The notes below the pieces were generated by a model. It was given only the letters and a program-made list of their open reading frames with translations, ran no database searches and was not told the origin of the DNA. From Acinetobacter corruptisaponis (GTDB lineage: Bacteria > Pseudomonadota > Gammaproteobacteria > Pseudomonadales > Moraxellaceae), in NCBI RefSeq assembly GCF_030053775.1, contig NZ_CP125669.1:1359962-1423961 (forward strand): a stretch of DNA of 64,000 nucleotides, given 5' to 3'. The translations under genes were made by a program, and so were the position numbers. Shown here one piece after another: positions 22,501 to 30,278 of this stretch (its first letter is position 1; every line of letters begins with the position of its first letter).

Positions 22501-23661
22501 ATCACTGTCGGAGTCAGAGTCGCTGTCGGAATCTGAATCACTGTCGGAATCTGAATCGCTATCGGAGTCGCTGTCTGAGTCAGAGTCGCTGTCAGAGTCG
22601 GAGTCGCTATCAGAATCGGAGTCGCTGTCGGAGTCAGAGTCGCTATCTGAGTCTGAATCACTGTCAGAATCAGAGTCGCTATCTGAGTCACTGTCAGAGT
22701 CTGAATCACTGTCTGAGTCGGAATCGCTATCTGAATCACTGTCTGAGTCGGAGTCGCTGTCTGAATCGGAGTCGTTATCATTTGTTGGGACAGTGGCTGT
22801 TGCACTATCACCAATACCAGCATTACCTGTTAGATCAGTAAAACTACCATCTGGAATACTGACTGTTACACTGCCAGTGGTCCCTGGATTTCCGTTAGCA
22901 ACCACGGTACCTGTCCAGCTACCGTCAGGTTGTTGAGTCAAGCCTGTAATTGTGCCGCCTGTTACCACCACATCACTTGGATCAAATCCCTGCACAGGCT
23001 CACTAAATGTAATCGTAACTTTACCTGTGGCTTCATCAATCGTAATATTTGCGACTGGAGGAGTCGTGTCAGCTTCATTGTTATTATTAGATCCCGAACC
23101 ACCTCCACCAGCGGCGGCAATCGCACCACCCGCAACCAGTGCCCCTCCCCACAATGCAGCGGAACTTAACCCCGCCGATGCTGCGGCACCTGTCAATGCT
23201 GGTGCTACGGCTGCTATTGGTTGCAATACCGCAGACTCAGCCAAAGCAGGCACAATCGCTGGAAGTTCTTCTAGAAAAACCGCATTTTCATCATCAAAAT
23301 TATCTGCCGCCACATCGGAGTCTGCATCTGCATCCGCGTCGGCATCTGCGTCAGCATCCGCATCGGCCTCATTTTCTAAATCCTTAAACTGGGCCCATAA
23401 TAATTGGTTATCGTCACCCTGAAGTACAAGACTATTTTCCGTTGCTCCACCATTATCAAAGAAATTTTGAATAACAATAATTTCTCCATTTTTTAATAGT
23501 ACAACCGCGTTTAAACCATCTCTTTTTACTTGAGCGATATCGTTAATCTCTACTTTTAGTAATACAACGACTGGTTCAGACGAGGATAGTTTAGTAATGT
23601 TATCCGTTGTATTTAAAAGCGTTTTATGGTTTTCCTTGGAAATAATTTGTATCTCAGACAT
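10516..23661 (-). CDS. Giant Bap-like RTX adhesin with a Ser-Asp dipeptide array
   Basis: A surface adhesin of about 4381 residues. ATG 23661 ([15 protein letters not shown]) is preceded by AGGA at eight bases; an ATG at 23676 is less likely. Order: a Bap-type N-terminal module (1-100), eight Ala-Asp pairs (about 99-114), a hydrophobic Gly-rich stretch (about 165-185), one Ig-like domain (about 195-290), a Ser-Asp array (298-2507), Ig-like repeats, four Bap modules with the signatures [12 protein letters not shown] and [10 protein letters not shown] (nucleotides about 14900-12270) separated by VCBS-like segments ending YTYTPN, another Ig-like domain, six or more RTX calcium repeats of the GGAGND type (nucleotides about 11060-10850) and a hydrophobic C-terminal secretion signal ([15 protein letters not shown]). 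This architecture is known for type I secreted biofilm adhesins. No type I secretion genes are in the window. Ser-Asp arrays of this length are not something I associate with Bap proteins. Confidence 0.9.
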   Translation of the reverse strand: MSEIQIISKENHKTLLNTTDNITKLSSSEPVVVLLKVEINDIAQVKRDGLNAVVLLKNGEIIVIQNFFDNGGATENSLVLQGDDNQLLWAQFKDLENEADADADADADADADADSDVAADNFDDENAVFLEELPAIVPALAESAVLQPIAAVAPALTGAAASAGLSSAALWGGALVAGGAIAAAGGGGSGSNNNNEADTTPPVANITIDEATGKVTITFSEPVQGFDPSDVVVTGGTITGLTQQPDGSWTGTVVANGNPGTTGSVTVSIPDGSFTDLTGNAGIGDSATATVPTNDNDSDSDSDSDSDSDSDSDSDSDSDSDSDSDSDSDSDSDSDSDSDSDSDSDSDSDSDSDSDSDSDSDSDSDSDSDSDSDSDSDSDSDSDSDSDSDSDSDSDSDSDSDSDSDSDSDSDSDSDSDSDSDSDSDSDSDSDSDSDSDSDSDSDSDSDSDSDSDSDSDSDSDSDSDSDSDSDSDSDSDSDSDSDSDSDSDSDSDSDSDSDSDSDSDSDSDSDSDSDSDSDSDSDSDSDSDSDSDSDSDSDSDSDSDSDSDSDSDSDSDSDSDSDSDSDSDSDSDSDSDSDSDSDSDSDSDSDSDSDSDSDSDSDSDSDSDSDSDSDSDSDSDSDSDSDSDSDSDSDSDSDSDSDSDSDSDSDSDSDSDSDSDSDSDSDSDSDSDSDSDSDSDSDSDSDSDSDSDSDSDSDSDSDSDSDSDSDSDSDSDSDSDSDSDSDSDSDSDSDSDSDSDSDSDSDSDSDSDSDSDSDSDSDSDSDSDSDSDSDSDSDSDSDSDSDSDSDSDSDSDSDSDSDSDSDSDSDSDSDSDSDSDSDSDSDSDSDSDSDSDSDSDSDSDSDSDSDSDSDSDSDSDSDSDSDSDSDSDSDSDSDSDSDSDSDSDSDSDSDSDSDSDSDSDSDSDSDSDSDSDSDSDSDSDSDSDSDSDSDSDSDSDSDSDSDSDSDSDSDSDSDSDSDSDSDSDSDSDSDSDSDSDSDSDSDSDSDSDSDSDSDSDSDSDSDSDSDSDSDSDSDSDSDSDSDSDSDSDSDSDSDSDSDSDSDSDSDSDSDSDSDSDSDSDSDSDSDSDSDSDSDSDSDSDSDSDSDSDSDSDSDSDSDSDSDSDSDSDSDSDSDSDSDSDSDSDSDSDSDSDSDSDSDSDSDSDSDSDSDSDSDSDSDSDSDSDSDSDSDSDSDSDSDSDSDSDSDSDSDSDSDSDSDSDSDSDSDSDSDSDSDSDSDSDSDSDTDSDSDSDSDSDSDSDSDSDSDSDSDSDSDSDSDSDSDSDSDSDSDSDSDSDSDSDSDSDSDSDSDSDSDSDSDSDSDSDSDSDSDSDSDSDSDSDSDSDSDSDSDSDSDSDSDSDSDSDSDSDSDSDSDSDSDSDSDSDSDSDSDSDSDSDSDSDSDSDSDSDSDSDSDSDSDSDSDSDSDSDSDSDSDSDSDSDSDSDSDSDSDSDSDSDSDSDSDSDSDSDSDSDSDSDSDSDSDSDSDSDSDSDSDSDSDSDSDSDSDSDSDSDSDSDSDSDSDSDSDSDSDSDSDSDSDSDSDSDSDSDSDSDSDSDSDSDSDSDSDSDSDSDSDSDSDSDSDSDSDSDSDSDSDSDSDSDSDSDSDSDSDSDSDSDSDSDSDSDSDSDSDSDSDSDSDSDSDSDSDSDSDSDSDSDSDSDSDSDSDSDSDSDSDSDSDSDSDSDSDSDSDSDSDSDSDSDSDSDSDSDSDSDSDSDSDSDSDSDSDSDSDSDSDSDSDSDSDSDSDSDSDSDSDSDSDSDSDSDSDSDSDSDSDSDSDSDSDSDSDSDSDSDSDSDSDSDSDSDSDSDSDSDSDSDSDSDSDSDSDSDSDSDSDSDSDSDSDSDSDSDSDSDSDSDSDSDSDSDSDSDSDSDSDSDSDSDSDSDSDSDSDSDSDSDSDSDSDSDSDSDSDSDSDSDSDSDSDSDSDSDSDSDSDSDSDSDSDSDSDSDSDSDSDSDSDSDSDSDSDSDSDSDSDSDSDSDSDSDSDSDSDSDSDSDSDSDSDSDSDSDSDSDSDSDSDSDSDSDSDSDSDSDSDSDSDSDSDSDSDSDSDSDSDSDSDSDSDSDSDSDSDSDSDSDSDSDSDSDSDSDSDSDSDSDSDSDSDSDSDSDSDSDSDSDSDSDSDSDSDSDSDSDSDSDSDSDSDSDSDSDSDSDSDSDSDSDSDSDSDSDSDSDSDSDSDSDSDSDSDSDSDSDSDSDSDSDSDSDSDSDSDSDSDSDSDSDSDSDSDSDSDSDSDSDSDSDSDSDSDSDSDSDSDSDSDSDSDSDSDSDSDSDSDSDSDSDSDSDSDSDSDSDSDSDSDSDSDSDSDSDSDSDSDSDSDSDSDSDSDSDSDSDSDSDSDSDSDSDSDSDSDSDSDSDSDSDSDSDSDSDSDSDSDSDSDSDSDSDSDSDSDSDSDSDSDSDSDSDSDSDSDSDSDSDSDSDSDSDSDSDSDSDSDSDSDSDSDSDSDSDSDSDSDSDSDSDSDSDSDSDSDSDSDSDSDSDSDSDSDSDSDSDSDSDSDSDSDSDSDSDSDSDSDSDSDSDSDHDLLIDITIDTDLNANGTITGHELNGSANVQAHIGLGDDAYEGMQVQVTVTGPVAGGTITINHTVTATDLANNSFPITIPTIGSGAITIGATTTDTDGHTDTVNAGVIVAPQDMITNITVIDDLDHNNLINAAELGSDGTFNVQVGLGADAYDGMVVTVNGQSYTVNSTDLQNGYIVASIVGVNQLMNISAQAHDVWGNLDSAATWIGVDTIPPSTDGTVITIDPITGDDILDALEAGGTVTVTGTLTGVTGEAANSANTHVTVTINGVDYDATVNFTGTNATWTVNVDGGDLALDDDLTVDATATFTDAAGNSSSITTAHDYALDVQDLITTIDVVADLNGDGVINLDELGTDGVFDIHVNLGVDAVDGTVINVNGTLYTVNSADVDNGYITVSLPASAAVNGVVNIVATATDGFGHIDTANAQIGIVVDPLLQIHAFDNLADAYIDVVPQQLFDNANLGSHGYLAMVGIANLDLQALRSDAINFNVAGGTVDNVTFSYSLPLGAGVLDDVKLVVQKLDASGHWVAVQGTGDADFLNLDVLSGNSVTLNNLAAGTYRAFLAHEGAVIDVSLLGTLSATADVYSTTQVNYVVTAARGNVIEDVGLHGTEVDVLTATTVLQSVTFNGTTTDMTSAGLTIVGHYGTLQIDEQGEYTYTPNANSAGLGLVDQFTYTLHDPATGMSSSATLYFHLDSHQVDMTWGDADHPAQPATIDFNAVDDLVTAAINPSLLQVGDDVDFGSHSYLALVGLSDLDLSLLDNGDINFTVAAGESADVTFCYSALATVGVLGDGYGVLVQKFDTATNQWVTVNNAMTDGFISLELLASGQVAATMHGLGEGTYRAFMTYDSSLGEVGLLGNLTATADIYDLDQIAQPQYAVVEHDAVLGSHGYLALVGLLGLNAAIIGSNSVGFNVNTATGDVTLSYSTLIGAGALSDYQLVIQHKDASGNWVALNGSGQWNVLDLQLLNSGAGVTLTGLATGEYRAAMVYTGVLGGGLGGTLTATADLYDLNTIVNGYTSVAVHGNVLGDVGVTGHSDTTTPFTVVHSVTYGANTVDIGASGVITINGQYGTLVMYANGSYTYTPNADNAGLGQVEHFTYNIVDPTGNDYQASAQLIIHIDSDLVDMTWDPMNPLAPATVNIAADADVAVAGIDSGALLVGNDLMIGEQAYAALIGVAGINLPILGTPAMSFTVADGHTQNMTFSYSTAISLGVLNDDYKVVVQKLVNGEWVAVAGSNTSGIINLDLLANGQVVATVNNLDAGQYRAFMAYDGVGVGLAGKLTATADVYDPSQHAVLPVTGNVLADDSVTVFTKVTSVDFNGQSVAVNEMGATTIHGQYGTLVISANGHYTYTPYTNLVGLGQVETFTYHMTDPTGIDFTSSATLTITIAGQDMNPAILAVADNFGAEQGNVFNGGSTDDTTPTFYGVAEANSTVTLFANGMEVGTTTAGADGKWSLTTAPITSLGQYIFTVEATNTAGHTFTSAEFDLDIIASVGQQKPEVALTNNALLGLVGADVAGLITLDQQPLLAVDVNNDIKRVEIEYNSGIVGLNVINLLTTLLGGNGVGFAYSQGLAAEFGLNVDVTDRLQGISLFGSDSMKIIITAADNGTIDNQKLMEFMATIHASKDLVQLNLADSVTVTAYDSVHAQPTVQSLAQLLDVGLLSNLLGHGTASYVVEGGATADVIDQSAVSDHNVRIYGYDGDDTLTGGQCNDIVRGGAGNDKLFGNAGNDYLDGGTGNDELHGGAGNDILIGGAGNDTLEGGAGSDTAIYQLLVAGDATGGNGTDTWTDFHVGQVGVDAEADRIDVRDLLSGSGANAGNIEQYLSVQYDADNHTATVKIDRDGTGGADSTNLLILTNQTSEVTLAELLHNQQILF
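16141..22770 (-). repeat. Ser-Asp codon array, 1105 dipeptides
   Basis: A 6630-bp low-complexity tract encoding only Ser and Asp, apart from one Thr at about 19972. Codons are mixed. Ser is written as AGY and TCN and Asp as GAY, commonly as an 18-bp unit of one AGY and two TCN serines, with scattered 12-bp and 24-bp variants. The array runs without a stop or any other residue from an Asn-Asp edge (22771-22782) to Asp-His-Asp (16135-16143). The mixed codons suggest selection for the protein product as well as growth by repeat expansion. Confidence 0.95.
17491..19210 (-). repeat. Tandem duplication of about 0.86 kb inside the Ser-Asp array
   Basis: The pattern of codon variants from 17491 to 18348 recurs from 18349 to about 19182. 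Diagnostic landmarks: the block ATCACTGTCGCTGTCTGAGT occurs at 17761 and 18619, and GAATCTGAATCACTGTCGGA at 17951 and 18803. The spacing is 858 bp at the start and 834-852 bp further on, so the second copy has lost a few hexamers. A separate perfect 60-bp tandem repeat lies at about 20181-20300. Confidence 0.8.
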
Positions 23662-24045
23662 GATATTATTCCTCATTATAATTTATTTGTTTTCAACCGT
23701 TTATCAATCATTTTATTGAGTTTTGGTTTGAGTTATTCTGTTTTTGCTTGTGATAGAGTTATCAACTCCACTCTAAAACAATTCAAAAAAATGTTAAATA
23801 CATCACACAAAATCAAAATAATGTGCAAAAAACACATTACAAAAAATGAGATTTAATTTAATGTTTTTTAATAATTTTTTTATTATCCAAATTATTATTT
23901 ATTTTTTTTAGTTACATTTATACAGCAATAGTAATAAAAACAGTATTAAATCAAATTAAAAAAGCACCCAATTAAATGGATGCTTAATTTAAAGATATAA
24001 TGAGCAAACATACATAATGACATTTACTCAACAGAGAATATAATA
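23662..24045. other. AT-rich intergenic region upstream of the adhesin
   Basis: This stretch holds the adhesin ribosome site (AGGA at 23670-23673) and, at its far end, the terminator of the antiporter gene. The middle is very AT-rich, which fits a promoter region for the adhesin, but I cannot pick a convincing -35/-10 pair. No further gene is visible. Confidence 0.5.
23954..23985 (-). terminator. Terminator of the Na+/H+ antiporter gene
   Basis: On the minus strand AGCATCCA, a short AT loop, then TGGGTGCT form an 8-bp stem with one mismatch, followed by TTTTTT. It lies about 60 bp past the stop of the antiporter gene. Confidence 0.7.
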
Positions 24046-25545
24046 TTAAAAATTATCAGGATTTTCTAAACGTTTCACTTCTTCACGTTTATTTGGATGA
24101 TGTACAGTTGCGACACCATCATCCGATTTTTTATCCAGTAAAATCTCAGGATTATAAATCGTCAATGTTTCCCGACCCAAGGCATCCTCACCCACAATAT
24201 ATTTAAACCCACGGCGGTTCATCTTATTACATAGGCGTTGATAAACACCTTTAAGTCCTTGAGTTTCTTCATTTGGATTAAAATAAAATGCATTCATTAC
24301 AGCTGGTAAACCCAACCCACAAACAACACCTGAAAGCAGTACACTAATAAAGGTATAACCAATCAGGATACTACTATAGGGACTCAACTGAGGAACATTT
24401 GCAACAGCAAGGATTAATGCCAGGGAGATCCCACCACGTACCCCACCCCATGAGAGAATGGTTAAACTGCCGTTGTAGCTTTTTTTGCGGAAAGATGGGA
24501 ATAATGCGAAAGCTGAAAAGTTTGCTGCAAAACGAGATAAATGCAGGATTAAAAAGGCAATAATACCACCAATAATTAAATTGGCACTTAAATCCAGAAT
24601 AAACAACTCCAAACCAATTAGGGTAAACAGGAAAGAGTTAATAATCCCTTCAACGGTATGCCAAAAATGATTAACTTCCTGAATCTCCTGCTCTTCCCTA
24701 AATTCCTGCCATTTATTACCGACGATCAAGCCACCAATAACACAGGCGATCGGAGCTGAGGCATGGGCAAATAAAGCCACCAGATATGAACCACTAGCCA
24801 ATAATGCAGTGGTTAAAATGAGTGACTCCATCTCATGTTTACCACGTAATAAACGCAAGATTGCCAAACCAAAGCCAAAACCAATAATAACCGCTACAAA
24901 AATTTCATATAACAAGGTTTCAATTGTTGAAATCAGTGAAAAATGAGCACCTTGTAGAACTTTTAATAAGGTCATGAATAATGCAATACACATCGCATCA
25001 TTAAATAGAGATTCACCTTCCAATTTTACCATTAAGTGATGCGGTGCTTTAATCGAACTTAACACCCCCTTAACACCAATTGGGTCAGTTGCACCTAAAG
25101 CCGCACCTAATAATAATAAAACTTCAATTGGTACTGGATATCCAACAGCCCATTGAAATAAATACAGTAATCCAGCATAAAATCCAGCACACAATACCAG
25201 GGCGATTGTTGCCAGAATACCAATTGGCTTCCAGTAGTTGCGTAAATCAGAAATCTTAAACTTTAATGCAGAGGAGGTTAGAATGAAACAAATGACACCA
25301 TTGATTAAAAAGTCATAAAAATCAATTTCACGGACAGCAGATTCAATATTGTGAATATTAATGGTAATAAACTGGTTACCATTGAGTAAGCTTGCACCCC
25401 ATTGCAAGATAAAAACGAAAATTGCCGAAACAATCGGTACACCTATCGCCTGTGGAAAGCCAAGTATTCGTTTATTAAAAATGGTGGTGGCGATGGAAAG
25501 TGCAAAAATAACGGTTAATGCTTGCAGAAGAAAGAAATTGCCCAT
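24046..25545 (-). CDS. CPA1-family Na+/H+ antiporter (NhaP/NhaK-like)
   Basis: A 499-residue inner-membrane protein with about twelve hydrophobic segments followed by a charged C-terminal tail (about 415-499). The conserved CPA1 core motifs are visible: ALGATDPIGVKGVL (about residues 149-162, the discontinuous-helix region) and EGESLFNDAMCIAL (about 176-189, containing the ion-binding Asp). It exchanges cytoplasmic Na+ or K+ for protons and serves pH and salt homeostasis. GAGG precedes the ATG at 25545. It is transcribed alone: a terminator follows, and the upstream gene is 255 bp away. Confidence 0.88.
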   Translation of the reverse strand: MGNFFLLQALTVIFALSIATTIFNKRILGFPQAIGVPIVSAIFVFILQWGASLLNGNQFITINIHNIESAVREIDFYDFLINGVICFILTSSALKFKISDLRNYWKPIGILATIALVLCAGFYAGLLYLFQWAVGYPVPIEVLLLLGAALGATDPIGVKGVLSSIKAPHHLMVKLEGESLFNDAMCIALFMTLLKVLQGAHFSLISTIETLLYEIFVAVIIGFGFGLAILRLLRGKHEMESLILTTALLASGSYLVALFAHASAPIACVIGGLIVGNKWQEFREEQEIQEVNHFWHTVEGIINSFLFTLIGLELFILDLSANLIIGGIIAFLILHLSRFAANFSAFALFPSFRKKSYNGSLTILSWGGVRGGISLALILAVANVPQLSPYSSILIGYTFISVLLSGVVCGLGLPAVMNAFYFNPNEETQGLKGVYQRLCNKMNRRGFKYIVGEDALGRETLTIYNPEILLDKKSDDGVATVHHPNKREEVKRLENPDNF

Positions 25546-25800
25546 AACACCTCTTTATTTATATCAATCGCATACACGAAAGTATCTCGTTCAAAATTTA
25601 TAACTTAAATTCAATAATGTATTTCAAGCTGCCAAGTCAGTCATAATAACTGAATTTTGAAAGGATTTTATCTATAAGTTTTTCATTTTATTCATATCAC
25701 AATACAAACATATCAACACACTTGCCTAAAGTCTCTAACAATGACCCAAACCCATTCATTCACAATCTATCTTTTCAAATAAGGATAAAATATCTTTAAG

Positions 25801-26688
25801 TTACTTAAAGGTATCACACTGATTGATATCACCCGATTTCAGTCCCAACTGGAACCAATGCATACGCTGCTCACTGGTACCATGTGTGAAACTATCAGGA
25901 ACAACCTGTCCTGTGGCACGTTTCTGCAAATAGTCATCACCAATCTTTTGGGCAGCATCCATCGCTTCCTCGATATCACCCTGCTCCAGAAATTGTGTAC
26001 GCTGCTGGTTCTGATGTGCCCAGATTCCTGCAAAACAATCCGCCTGCAATTCCAAACGTACTGAAAGCTGATTGCCCTGTGTCTGACTCATTTGTGAACG
26101 TGCCTGCTGCACCTGAGAGGAAATGCCCAACAGATTTTGAATATGATGACCAACCTCATGTGCAATCACATAGGCCTGAGCAAAGTCACCCGCCTGATCC
26201 TGACGGGAAAATTCTGTTTGGTTCTGTTCTCCAGAGATTCCCATTTGCTGGCGCATTTCTTTAAAGAATGAGGTATCAATATAGACTTTTTGATCTGTTG
26301 GACAATAAAACGGTCCCATTGCAGCCTGGGCCGTGCCGCAACCAGAGCGCACCACACCATTAAACAACACTAATCTTGGTGGTTTATAGGACATGCCTAA
26401 CTGTTGAAAGATAGGAGTCCAGGTATCTTCTGTATCTGCCAGAATAGTTCCGACAAAATCGCTGGCTTCTTTCTGGTCGGCAGTCAGGCTTTGTGGCGCA
26501 CTGCCCTGTGAGGATTGCGCACTGGTCACAGCCTGGGTCGCCTGATAAGCCTGTTGGGGGTCAACCCCAAAAAACTTCCATGCAACAAAAGCAACAATAA
26601 GCCCTAGTATACTGATGCCGCCTGCTTTTGCCCCACCACCACGACGGTCTTCAACATTGGTACTGATTCGACGACCTTTCCAGCGCAT
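25801..26688 (-). CDS. ypfJ: YpfJ-family neutral zinc metallopeptidase
   Basis: A 295-residue membrane-anchored putative protease of the Zn_peptidase (YpfJ) family. MRWKGRRISTNVEDRRGGG is the typical N-terminus, followed by one membrane segment (ISILGLIVAFVAWKFFG, about 25-41). The catalytic AHEVGHHIQN (about 176-185) carries the H-E-x-x-H zinc motif; a third ligand probably lies in the ELQADCFAGIWAH segment (about 213-225). The Cys-containing segments around residues 118-128 (GCGTAQAAMGPFYC) are conserved in the family. GAGG precedes the ATG. The physiological substrate is not known for this family. It lies 31 bp after the DUF808 gene and may be co-transcribed with it. Confidence 0.88.
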   Translation of the reverse strand: MRWKGRRISTNVEDRRGGGAKAGGISILGLIVAFVAWKFFGVDPQQAYQATQAVTSAQSSQGSAPQSLTADQKEASDFVGTILADTEDTWTPIFQQLGMSYKPPRLVLFNGVVRSGCGTAQAAMGPFYCPTDQKVYIDTSFFKEMRQQMGISGEQNQTEFSRQDQAGDFAQAYVIAHEVGHHIQNLLGISSQVQQARSQMSQTQGNQLSVRLELQADCFAGIWAHQNQQRTQFLEQGDIEEAMDAAQKIGDDYLQKRATGQVVPDSFTHGTSEQRMHWFQLGLKSGDINQCDTFK

Positions 26689-26719
26689 AGTGACCTCACA
26701 TGATTATATTGTCCAAGAT

Positions 26720-27643
26720 TTAAGCGGAAGCCTTTGACCACACTTTCTGAATCAACCCAACAATGATCAATACAATGGCACCTGCAACCAGACCAATACC
26801 CAAATTAATCAAGGTCGGTGTCAAGGCGCCAATAATTGAACCAACGCTTGGAATCAGTTCCAAATGGTCTACCGTTTCTTCAGTAAAATGATGCAGCAAT
26901 GGAATGGTATGGCTAATAATGCCACCACCAACCAAGAACATTGCAACCGTTCCAACAATGGAGAGTGTTTTCATCAACACAGGGGCAAAGGCCAGCAAAC
27001 CACGCCCAATCTTATTTTTAAATTCAGATGCCTGTTGGGTTAAATATAACCCTAGATCATCAATCTTGACGATCATGGCAACAAAGCCATATACGCCAAT
27101 GGTCATCACAATGGCAATAATGCTTAATACAGTCACTTTAGTCATAAATGCTGCTGTTGCAACTGTACCTAACGAAATTACCACAATTTCAGCGGATAAA
27201 ATAAAATCAGTACGAATCGCGCCTTTCACTTTTTCTTTTTCAAACTTGACCAGATCAACTTCAACCTGTTGCAGGTTTTCACTCGCTTCTTCGGCTGTCT
27301 TGGCTTTTTTGTGGTGCAGCATATGCACAACTTTTTCTACACCCTCATAACACAGGAATAGGCCACCAATCATCAGCAATGGATTAATCAACCAGGGCGC
27401 AACCACACTGATTAAAAGTGCCAGTGGAACAAGAATCAACTTATTCACAAAAGAGCCTTTGGCGACACTCCAGACCACTGGTAATTCACGGTCAGAACGC
27501 ACACCACTCACTTGCTGGGCATTCAACGCAAGGTCATCCCCCAATACCCCAGCAGTTTTTTTGGCTGCCATTTTGCTCATCACGGCAACATCATCTAAAA
27601 CTGTCGCAATATCATCCAGCAGTAATAATAAACCACTCGCCAT
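26720..27643 (-). CDS. DUF808 (YedI-like) inner-membrane protein
   Basis: A 307-residue protein beginning [20 protein letters not shown], the hallmark N-terminus of the YedI/DUF808 family. It continues with a conserved [17 protein letters not shown] block (about 29-45) and several membrane segments (about 67-95, 150-190, 210-245 and 270-298). The function of the family is unknown. The start is supported by AGGA seven bases upstream. The ypfJ gene follows 31 bp downstream in the same direction. Confidence 0.88.
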   Translation of the reverse strand: MASGLLLLLDDIATVLDDVAVMSKMAAKKTAGVLGDDLALNAQQVSGVRSDRELPVVWSVAKGSFVNKLILVPLALLISVVAPWLINPLLMIGGLFLCYEGVEKVVHMLHHKKAKTAEEASENLQQVEVDLVKFEKEKVKGAIRTDFILSAEIVVISLGTVATAAFMTKVTVLSIIAIVMTIGVYGFVAMIVKIDDLGLYLTQQASEFKNKIGRGLLAFAPVLMKTLSIVGTVAMFLVGGGIISHTIPLLHHFTEETVDHLELIPSVGSIIGALTPTLINLGIGLVAGAIVLIIVGLIQKVWSKASA

Positions 27644-27758
27644 TTTTATATCCTAGTTTGTATTTATGCAGCTATTGTAAAGTGGATTAAAGCCATTTTT
27701 ATATTTATCTATTGAAAATTCTTTGCGTATTTTTTGTAGGTCTGTTTTACAGAGACTA

Positions 27759-28040
27759 GGGTCTGTTGACATTTCACCTTGCGAGCTATTCAGCTCTCAT
27801 TGCGACAGAGGACATTTTTTAGATGGTACAAGGCATGACTTACGAAATTTAGTGATTCTAAATGAGTAAGGTATAACGCAGTAGCGGCAAAAAATGTCCC
27901 TGTCCCGTAGGGTTATGGCTAAAACTTCCATAAACTGTGTTATGAAACTTGACAAGGGGGTCGCCATTGCCTGCGTTTCATGCCTTGTTTATGTTGTTTT
28001 AGCCTATAACGCAAGACATGGCTGAAATGGCAACAGACCC
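27759..28040. repeat. MITE-like inverted-repeat element, copy 1
   Basis: A 282-bp non-coding element with terminal inverted repeats: GGGTCTGTTGACATTTCA at the left and, read inward from the right, GGGTCTGTTGCCATTTCA (one mismatch). TA flanks both ends, compatible with a 2-bp target duplication. Inside are further inverted arms: GACAGAGGACATTTTTT (27804-27820) against AAAAAATGTCCCTGTC (27889-27904), and ACAAGGCATGA against TCATGCCTTGTT. It carries no open frame of note. A second copy begins at 63931. Confidence 0.8.
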
Positions 28041-28116
28041 TACCCCTATTCCCGCAATATACCGTACAATATGCTGCATTAAATATTTATCAAATGACTG
28101 AATCTTGGAACATATC

Positions 28117-29130
28117 ATGAGTAATGCTGATCAACGTCCAATAATTTTGACAGGCGACCGCCCTACTGGACAACTTCATCTTGGACACTTTGTTGGTTCA
28201 TTACGCTCTCGTGTAGGCCTACAGGACAGCCATCATCAGCATCTTTTACTGGCCGATGCACAGGCCCTGACTGACAATGCCGATAATCCAGATAAAGTTC
28301 GCAACAATATCCTACAAGTGGCTCTCGATTATCTGGCGGTGGGTATTGATCCAACCAAAACAACCATTTGTGTGCAGTCCTGTTTGCCTGCCCTGAACGA
28401 ACTCACCATGCTTTACCTTAACTTTGTCACTGTGGCACGTCTGGAACGTAATCCAACGATCAAGTCAGAAATCCAGATGCGTGGTTTTGAACGTGACATT
28501 CCAGCAGGGTTCCTATGCTATCCAGTGGCTCAGGCGGCAGACATCACCGCATTCAAGGCAACTGTGGTGCCTGTGGGTGAAGACCAGATTCCAATGATTG
28601 AACAAACCAATGAAATCGTGCGCCGTATCAACCGTCAAATCGGACAGGATTTATTACCTGAATGTAAGGCGCTGTTATCCAATATGGGACGTTTGCCAGG
28701 TTTTGATGGCAAGGCCAAAATGTCTAAGTCATTGGGCAACACCATTGTCTTAAATGCTTCAGATAAAGACATCAAGAAAGCGGTCAATGCCATGTATACC
28801 GACCCAAATCACTTGCGTATTGAAGATCCAGGTCAGGTTGAGGGTAATATTGTATTTACCTATCTAGATGCCTTTGATCCAAACAAGGAAGAGGTTGAGG
28901 AACTCAAGGCGCATTACCGTCGTGGCGGTTTGGGTGATGGAACAGTTAAAAAACGTTTAGAGGGTGTGTTGAAAGAATTGATTACTCCTATTCGTGAACG
29001 TCGTGCAGAACTGGAAAAAGACCCTGACTACATCATGGACATACTCAAGCAAGGTACTGACAAATGCCGTGACATTACCCAACAAACTTTGGATGAAGTA
29101 AAAGCGGGCTTGGGTTTATTTAAATTTTAA
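28117..29130 (+). CDS. trpS: Tryptophanyl-tRNA synthetase
   Basis: A class I aminoacyl-tRNA synthetase that charges tRNA-Trp. The N-terminus ILTGDRPTGQLHLGHFVGSL carries the HIGH-type motif (HLGH) and KAKMSKSLGNTI (about residues 196-207) the KMSKS loop. The length, 337 residues, fits the family. An in-frame TTG at 28105 would extend it by four residues, but the ATG at 28117 (MSNADQRP) is the more usual start, with TTGGA just upstream. The gene is alone, flanked by an inverted-repeat element and its own terminator. Confidence 0.95.
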   Translation: MSNADQRPIILTGDRPTGQLHLGHFVGSLRSRVGLQDSHHQHLLLADAQALTDNADNPDKVRNNILQVALDYLAVGIDPTKTTICVQSCLPALNELTMLYLNFVTVARLERNPTIKSEIQMRGFERDIPAGFLCYPVAQAADITAFKATVVPVGEDQIPMIEQTNEIVRRINRQIGQDLLPECKALLSNMGRLPGFDGKAKMSKSLGNTIVLNASDKDIKKAVNAMYTDPNHLRIEDPGQVEGNIVFTYLDAFDPNKEEVEELKAHYRRGGLGDGTVKKRLEGVLKELITPIRERRAELEKDPDYIMDILKQGTDKCRDITQQTLDEVKAGLGLFKF

Positions 29131-29149
29131 TTTACGTTACTTTTACCAT

Positions 29150-29178
29150 AAAAAAGCCCATATTTCTGGGCTTTTTTA
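29150..29178 (+). terminator. trpS terminator
   Basis: AAAAAAGCCCA, a short loop, then TGGGCTTTTTT: a classic Rho-independent terminator 20 bp after the trpS stop codon. Confidence 0.9.
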
Positions 29179-29319
29179 ATTAACTCACTGATTTAAGTCT
29201 AATTTAAGAACTACCCAATAAAATTCACAACTAACATTTTTCGTCACTTATTAACATCTATTAACAGTAGGTAACATGAATACCTATGAACTTAGTCAAG
29301 TTTTTTTATATTATAGCTA

Positions 29320-29428
29320 CGTAGATTAGAGAAAACTAATCTTATGACATTTCTCCTTTTCATCGGAACTGTTTTTTAACAGATTCGTTGTTCAACGCAA
29401 TGACAACCCCAATCATTGCGTTTTTTTT
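29320..29428 (+). ncRNA. aar: Candidate Aar-type small RNA
   Basis: About 470 bp separate trpS from the next gene, and the trpS terminator is used up at 29178. A second, stronger terminator follows at 29396-29428: CGCAATGA, a nine-base loop, TCATTGCG and eight T. A smaller hairpin CTGTT-TTTT-AACAG precedes it (29369-29382). No open frame leads into it, so it probably ends a small RNA starting near 29320-29335, after an AT-rich TATATTATAG promoter-like stretch. In Acinetobacter baylyi the Hfq-dependent small RNA Aar, linked to amino-acid metabolism, is encoded between trpS and sucD. The same neighbours occur here, with three genes between this locus and sucD. The 5' end is a guess. Confidence 0.6.
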
Positions 29429-29603
29429 CGCCTAAAAAATCCTACCTTTTTACAGGAATATACTCCACAGTGAAATAATCCCAATAAGGCTGAATTGGCA
29501 TGAATTTAGGTTGAATTTAATACTCATTACATTTACTCTTATAACTGATTTATTTTTATAAAAATTTTATTAATTATCTCCACAAGAAATAAGAGTAATA
29601 GTG

Positions 29604-30248
29604 ATGATATGGGATTTATTAACACATCCTTCAAATATTGTTTTTAGCATTTCGTTAATGCTATGCCTGTTTATTGGCGTACTTGAATTCATCTTGCTGC
29701 TGTTTGGGGGTAGCTCAAGTTTTCTCGAACAGTTTTTACCAGATAGCCTCACCGATGTAGACCATGCCGATGTCGGAGTGGATCATCCAGAGAATCTCTT
29801 TACCCAGTTATTGGAATGGCTGTATTTAGGCAAGGTTCCCTTACTGATCTGGCTCATTATTTTCTTAACTGTATATGCACTAACGGGCCTGATCATTCAG
29901 GATATCTTCTTCCACCTAACCGAACATTACCTGTCTGCATGGATTATTGCACCTGCCTGTGTGTTTCTGTGTATGCCTGTGGTGCGTATCAGTGCTGCAC
30001 TCATCGCCAGGATTATTCCCAAAGATGAAACCACGGTTATTTATAGTGAAGACTTGATTGGCAGGACAGCCCAAATCATTTTAGGGGATGCCAAACCCAA
30101 CTCCCCTGCACAGGCCAAAGTGAAAGACCAATTTGGTCAAACCCATTATGTTTTGGTTGAGCCAGAACTCGACATTGTTTTTCAGCAAGGACAAGAGGTT
30201 ATTTTGACGCAGAGAACCAAGATTGGTTTTCAGGCAATTTCGATTTAA
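29604..30248 (+). CDS. yqiJ: YqiJ-like inner-membrane protein (NfeD-type OB fold)
   Basis: A 214-residue protein with membrane segments near the N-terminus (about 13-36) and in the middle (about 80-103 and 115-135). Its C-terminal soluble part GRTAQIILGDAKPNSPAQAK...VLVEPE...GQEVILTQ has the look of the OB-fold domain of YqiJ/NfeD proteins. Such proteins pair with SPFH (flotillin-like) proteins, and the next gene is exactly that. The start ATG 29604 follows AAGAG; a GTG at 29601 is directly adjacent. Known role of the family: membrane-domain organisation with YqiK. Details are unknown. Confidence 0.8.
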   Translation: MIWDLLTHPSNIVFSISLMLCLFIGVLEFILLLFGGSSSFLEQFLPDSLTDVDHADVGVDHPENLFTQLLEWLYLGKVPLLIWLIIFLTVYALTGLIIQDIFFHLTEHYLSAWIIAPACVFLCMPVVRISAALIARIIPKDETTVIYSEDLIGRTAQIILGDAKPNSPAQAKVKDQFGQTHYVLVEPELDIVFQQGQEVILTQRTKIGFQAISI

Positions 30249-30278
30249 TTTTTATATTGATGATACGAGGGCATTTAA

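Noticed and set aside
16141..22770. Dense short repeats that could suggest a CRISPR array
   Set aside because: Units are 6-18 bp in a single coding frame, with no repeat-spacer alternation and no cas genes.
22952..23422. 156-codon frame on the plus strand opposite the adhesin N-terminus
   Set aside because: Antisense to a clearly coding Bap-type N-terminus; its Ser/Ala run is the complement of the Ala-Asp codons.
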